From: CAWBCI01 sp963787195
GTDB taxonomy: Bacteria; Bacteroidota; Bacteroidia; Bacteroidales; JAGOPY01
DNA length: 64,000 nucleotides
Assembly: GCA_963787195.1 (NCBI GenBank)
Contig: CAWBCI010000055.1
Coordinates: 12,137-76,136, forward strand
Direction of reading: 5' to 3'
Under the pieces are notes generated by a model. It was not told where the DNA came from, ran no database searches, and saw only the letters and a list, made by a program, of their open reading frames with translations. Below, one piece after another: positions 63,462 through 64,000 of this stretch. The position numbers and the translations under genes are program-made. Positions within the stretch are counted from its first letter, which is position 1, and the number at the start of each line of letters is the position of its first letter.

Positions 63462-64000
63462 TGAATAAGAATTTCATAGCCAATCTGCAAGTTGATAAGC
63501 GAATAGTTGAACTGTTAAGTAAGTCAACTTATCAAAAAAGTTTTGCAAGTGCCATAAGAGAATTAGTCAGTAACTCTTATGATGCTGATGCATTATCCAT
63601 TTCAATAAGAATTGAAGATGATTTTAATTCCATTTCTATTGAAGATGATGGGAATGGCATGAGCGAATTTGAATTTAAGAAATATTTAACAATAGCTGGA
63701 AAAAAGACTACTTCAGAATATACAAGAAGGTATAAAAGAAAGAGGATTGGACAATTTGGGGTTGGATTTCTTGCTGTTTTCCCTTTTTGCGAAATTCTTA
63801 GGATAACAACTTCAGTAGAAAATTCTGATGAAGTTCTGACAGCAGAAATCCCGGCAATTGATTTCAGTAAAGTAACGGAAGACATATACGTGGGCGAAAT
63901 ACCCATTCCTTGCAAAATAATAGAGGATAAAAGTCAAAAACTTAGTCATTTTACTAAGATCACTTTTATTAAACCAAGCTATAATGTTTTTCAGTATTTT
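63461..64000 (+). CDS. GHKL ATPase (MORC/Hsp90-like), incomplete at window edge
   Basis: The first 180 residues are visible. They contain the three GHKL ATP-binding motifs: AIRELVSNSYDADALSISI (N-box with Glu34, Asn38, Asp41), IEDDGNGMSEF (G1 box, residues 60-70) and RIGQFGVGFLAVF (96-107). The ATP pocket is like that of Hsp90, MutL and MORC proteins and not of a histidine kinase. The gene overlaps the stop of the adenine methyltransferase by one base, so the two are translationally coupled. GHKL ATPases of this type are known in restriction-modification and defence operons. The C-terminal domain, which would show the exact kind, is outside the window. Confidence 0.85.
   Translation, partial: MNKNFIANLQVDKRIVELLSKSTYQKSFASAIRELVSNSYDADALSISIRIEDDFNSISIEDDGNGMSEFEFKKYLTIAGKKTTSEYTRRYKRKRIGQFGVGFLAVFPFCEILRITTSVENSDEVLTAEIPAIDFSKVTEDIYVGEIPIPCKIIEDKSQKLSHFTKITFIKPSYNVFQYF

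Noticed and set aside
63577..63915. 112-residue frame antisense to the GHKL ATPase
   Set aside because: Shadow of the ATPase, whose N, G1 and G2 motifs are in the plus frame.

Overview
The window comes from a member of the Bacteroidota. The evidence is genes ending in type IX secretion (T9SS) sorting domains, a CHU_C-type gliding-motility C-terminus, fused CzcA-TolC efflux genes, PorV-like and TonB-type barrels, a bS31/Thx ribosomal protein, and promoters of the Bacteroidota type (TTG, 19-20 bp, TAnnTTTG) in front of many genes. A Bacteroidales/Marinilabiliales-like relative is likely, but the sequence alone does not fix the genus. Most of the window is ordinary chromosome of moderate GC. The last 1.7 kb is clearly more AT-rich and looks acquired.

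Layout. 0-4.7 kb: a DUF58 protein, a translationally coupled pair of envelope proteins (PorV-like barrel and helix-hairpin-helix barrel), and a DUF2461 protein. 4.7-5.7 kb: a non-coding stretch with three tandem copies of an apparently undescribed small RNA, each with its own promoter, a stem that covaries between copies, and a terminator. 5.7-12.8 kb: gyrB, then a large TPR protein and a plug-less TonB-type barrel. 12.9-15.45 kb: a segment bounded by perfect 25-bp inverted repeats, with two long-hairpin repeats around one secreted FG-GAP protein. 15.48-15.9 kb: the RNase P RNA on the minus strand. 16-24 kb: a MATE exporter, a frameshifted PKD/CHU_C surface protein, a YD-repeat-like protein and a prolyl oligopeptidase. 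22.8-34.9 kb: metal handling, with an MbnH-like di-heme protein beside an MbnP-like lipoprotein, a CzcA-type RND pump fused to TolC, its adaptor, and a TonB receptor with a small partner; a DUF2027-Smr protein lies between. 35-45 kb: housekeeping genes (EF-G, 3-methyladenine glycosylase, HU, Fmt, bS31/Thx, MurD with a MurL-like epimerase, YqgE, methyltransferase). 45-62 kb: TPR, T9SS-secreted proteins, cold-shock protein, cupin, PPK2, S9 peptidase, a large lamin-tail/PKD protein, thioesterase, a frameshifted beta-helix protein, an HTH regulator and an MFS transporter. 62.3-64 kb: a broken D12-class adenine methyltransferase coupled to a GHKL ATPase that runs off the edge, probably the start of a restriction-modification or defence locus.

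The strongest candidates for something new are the tandem small-RNA array (4.73-5.70 kb), the methyltransferase/GHKL locus at the right edge, the MurD-MurL operon, and the MbnH-MbnP pair beside a fused RND pump. Three loci carry single-base frameshifts (19.1, 58.7-58.9 and 62.6-63.4 kb). These are either real decay or indel errors in the assembly, and reads would decide.
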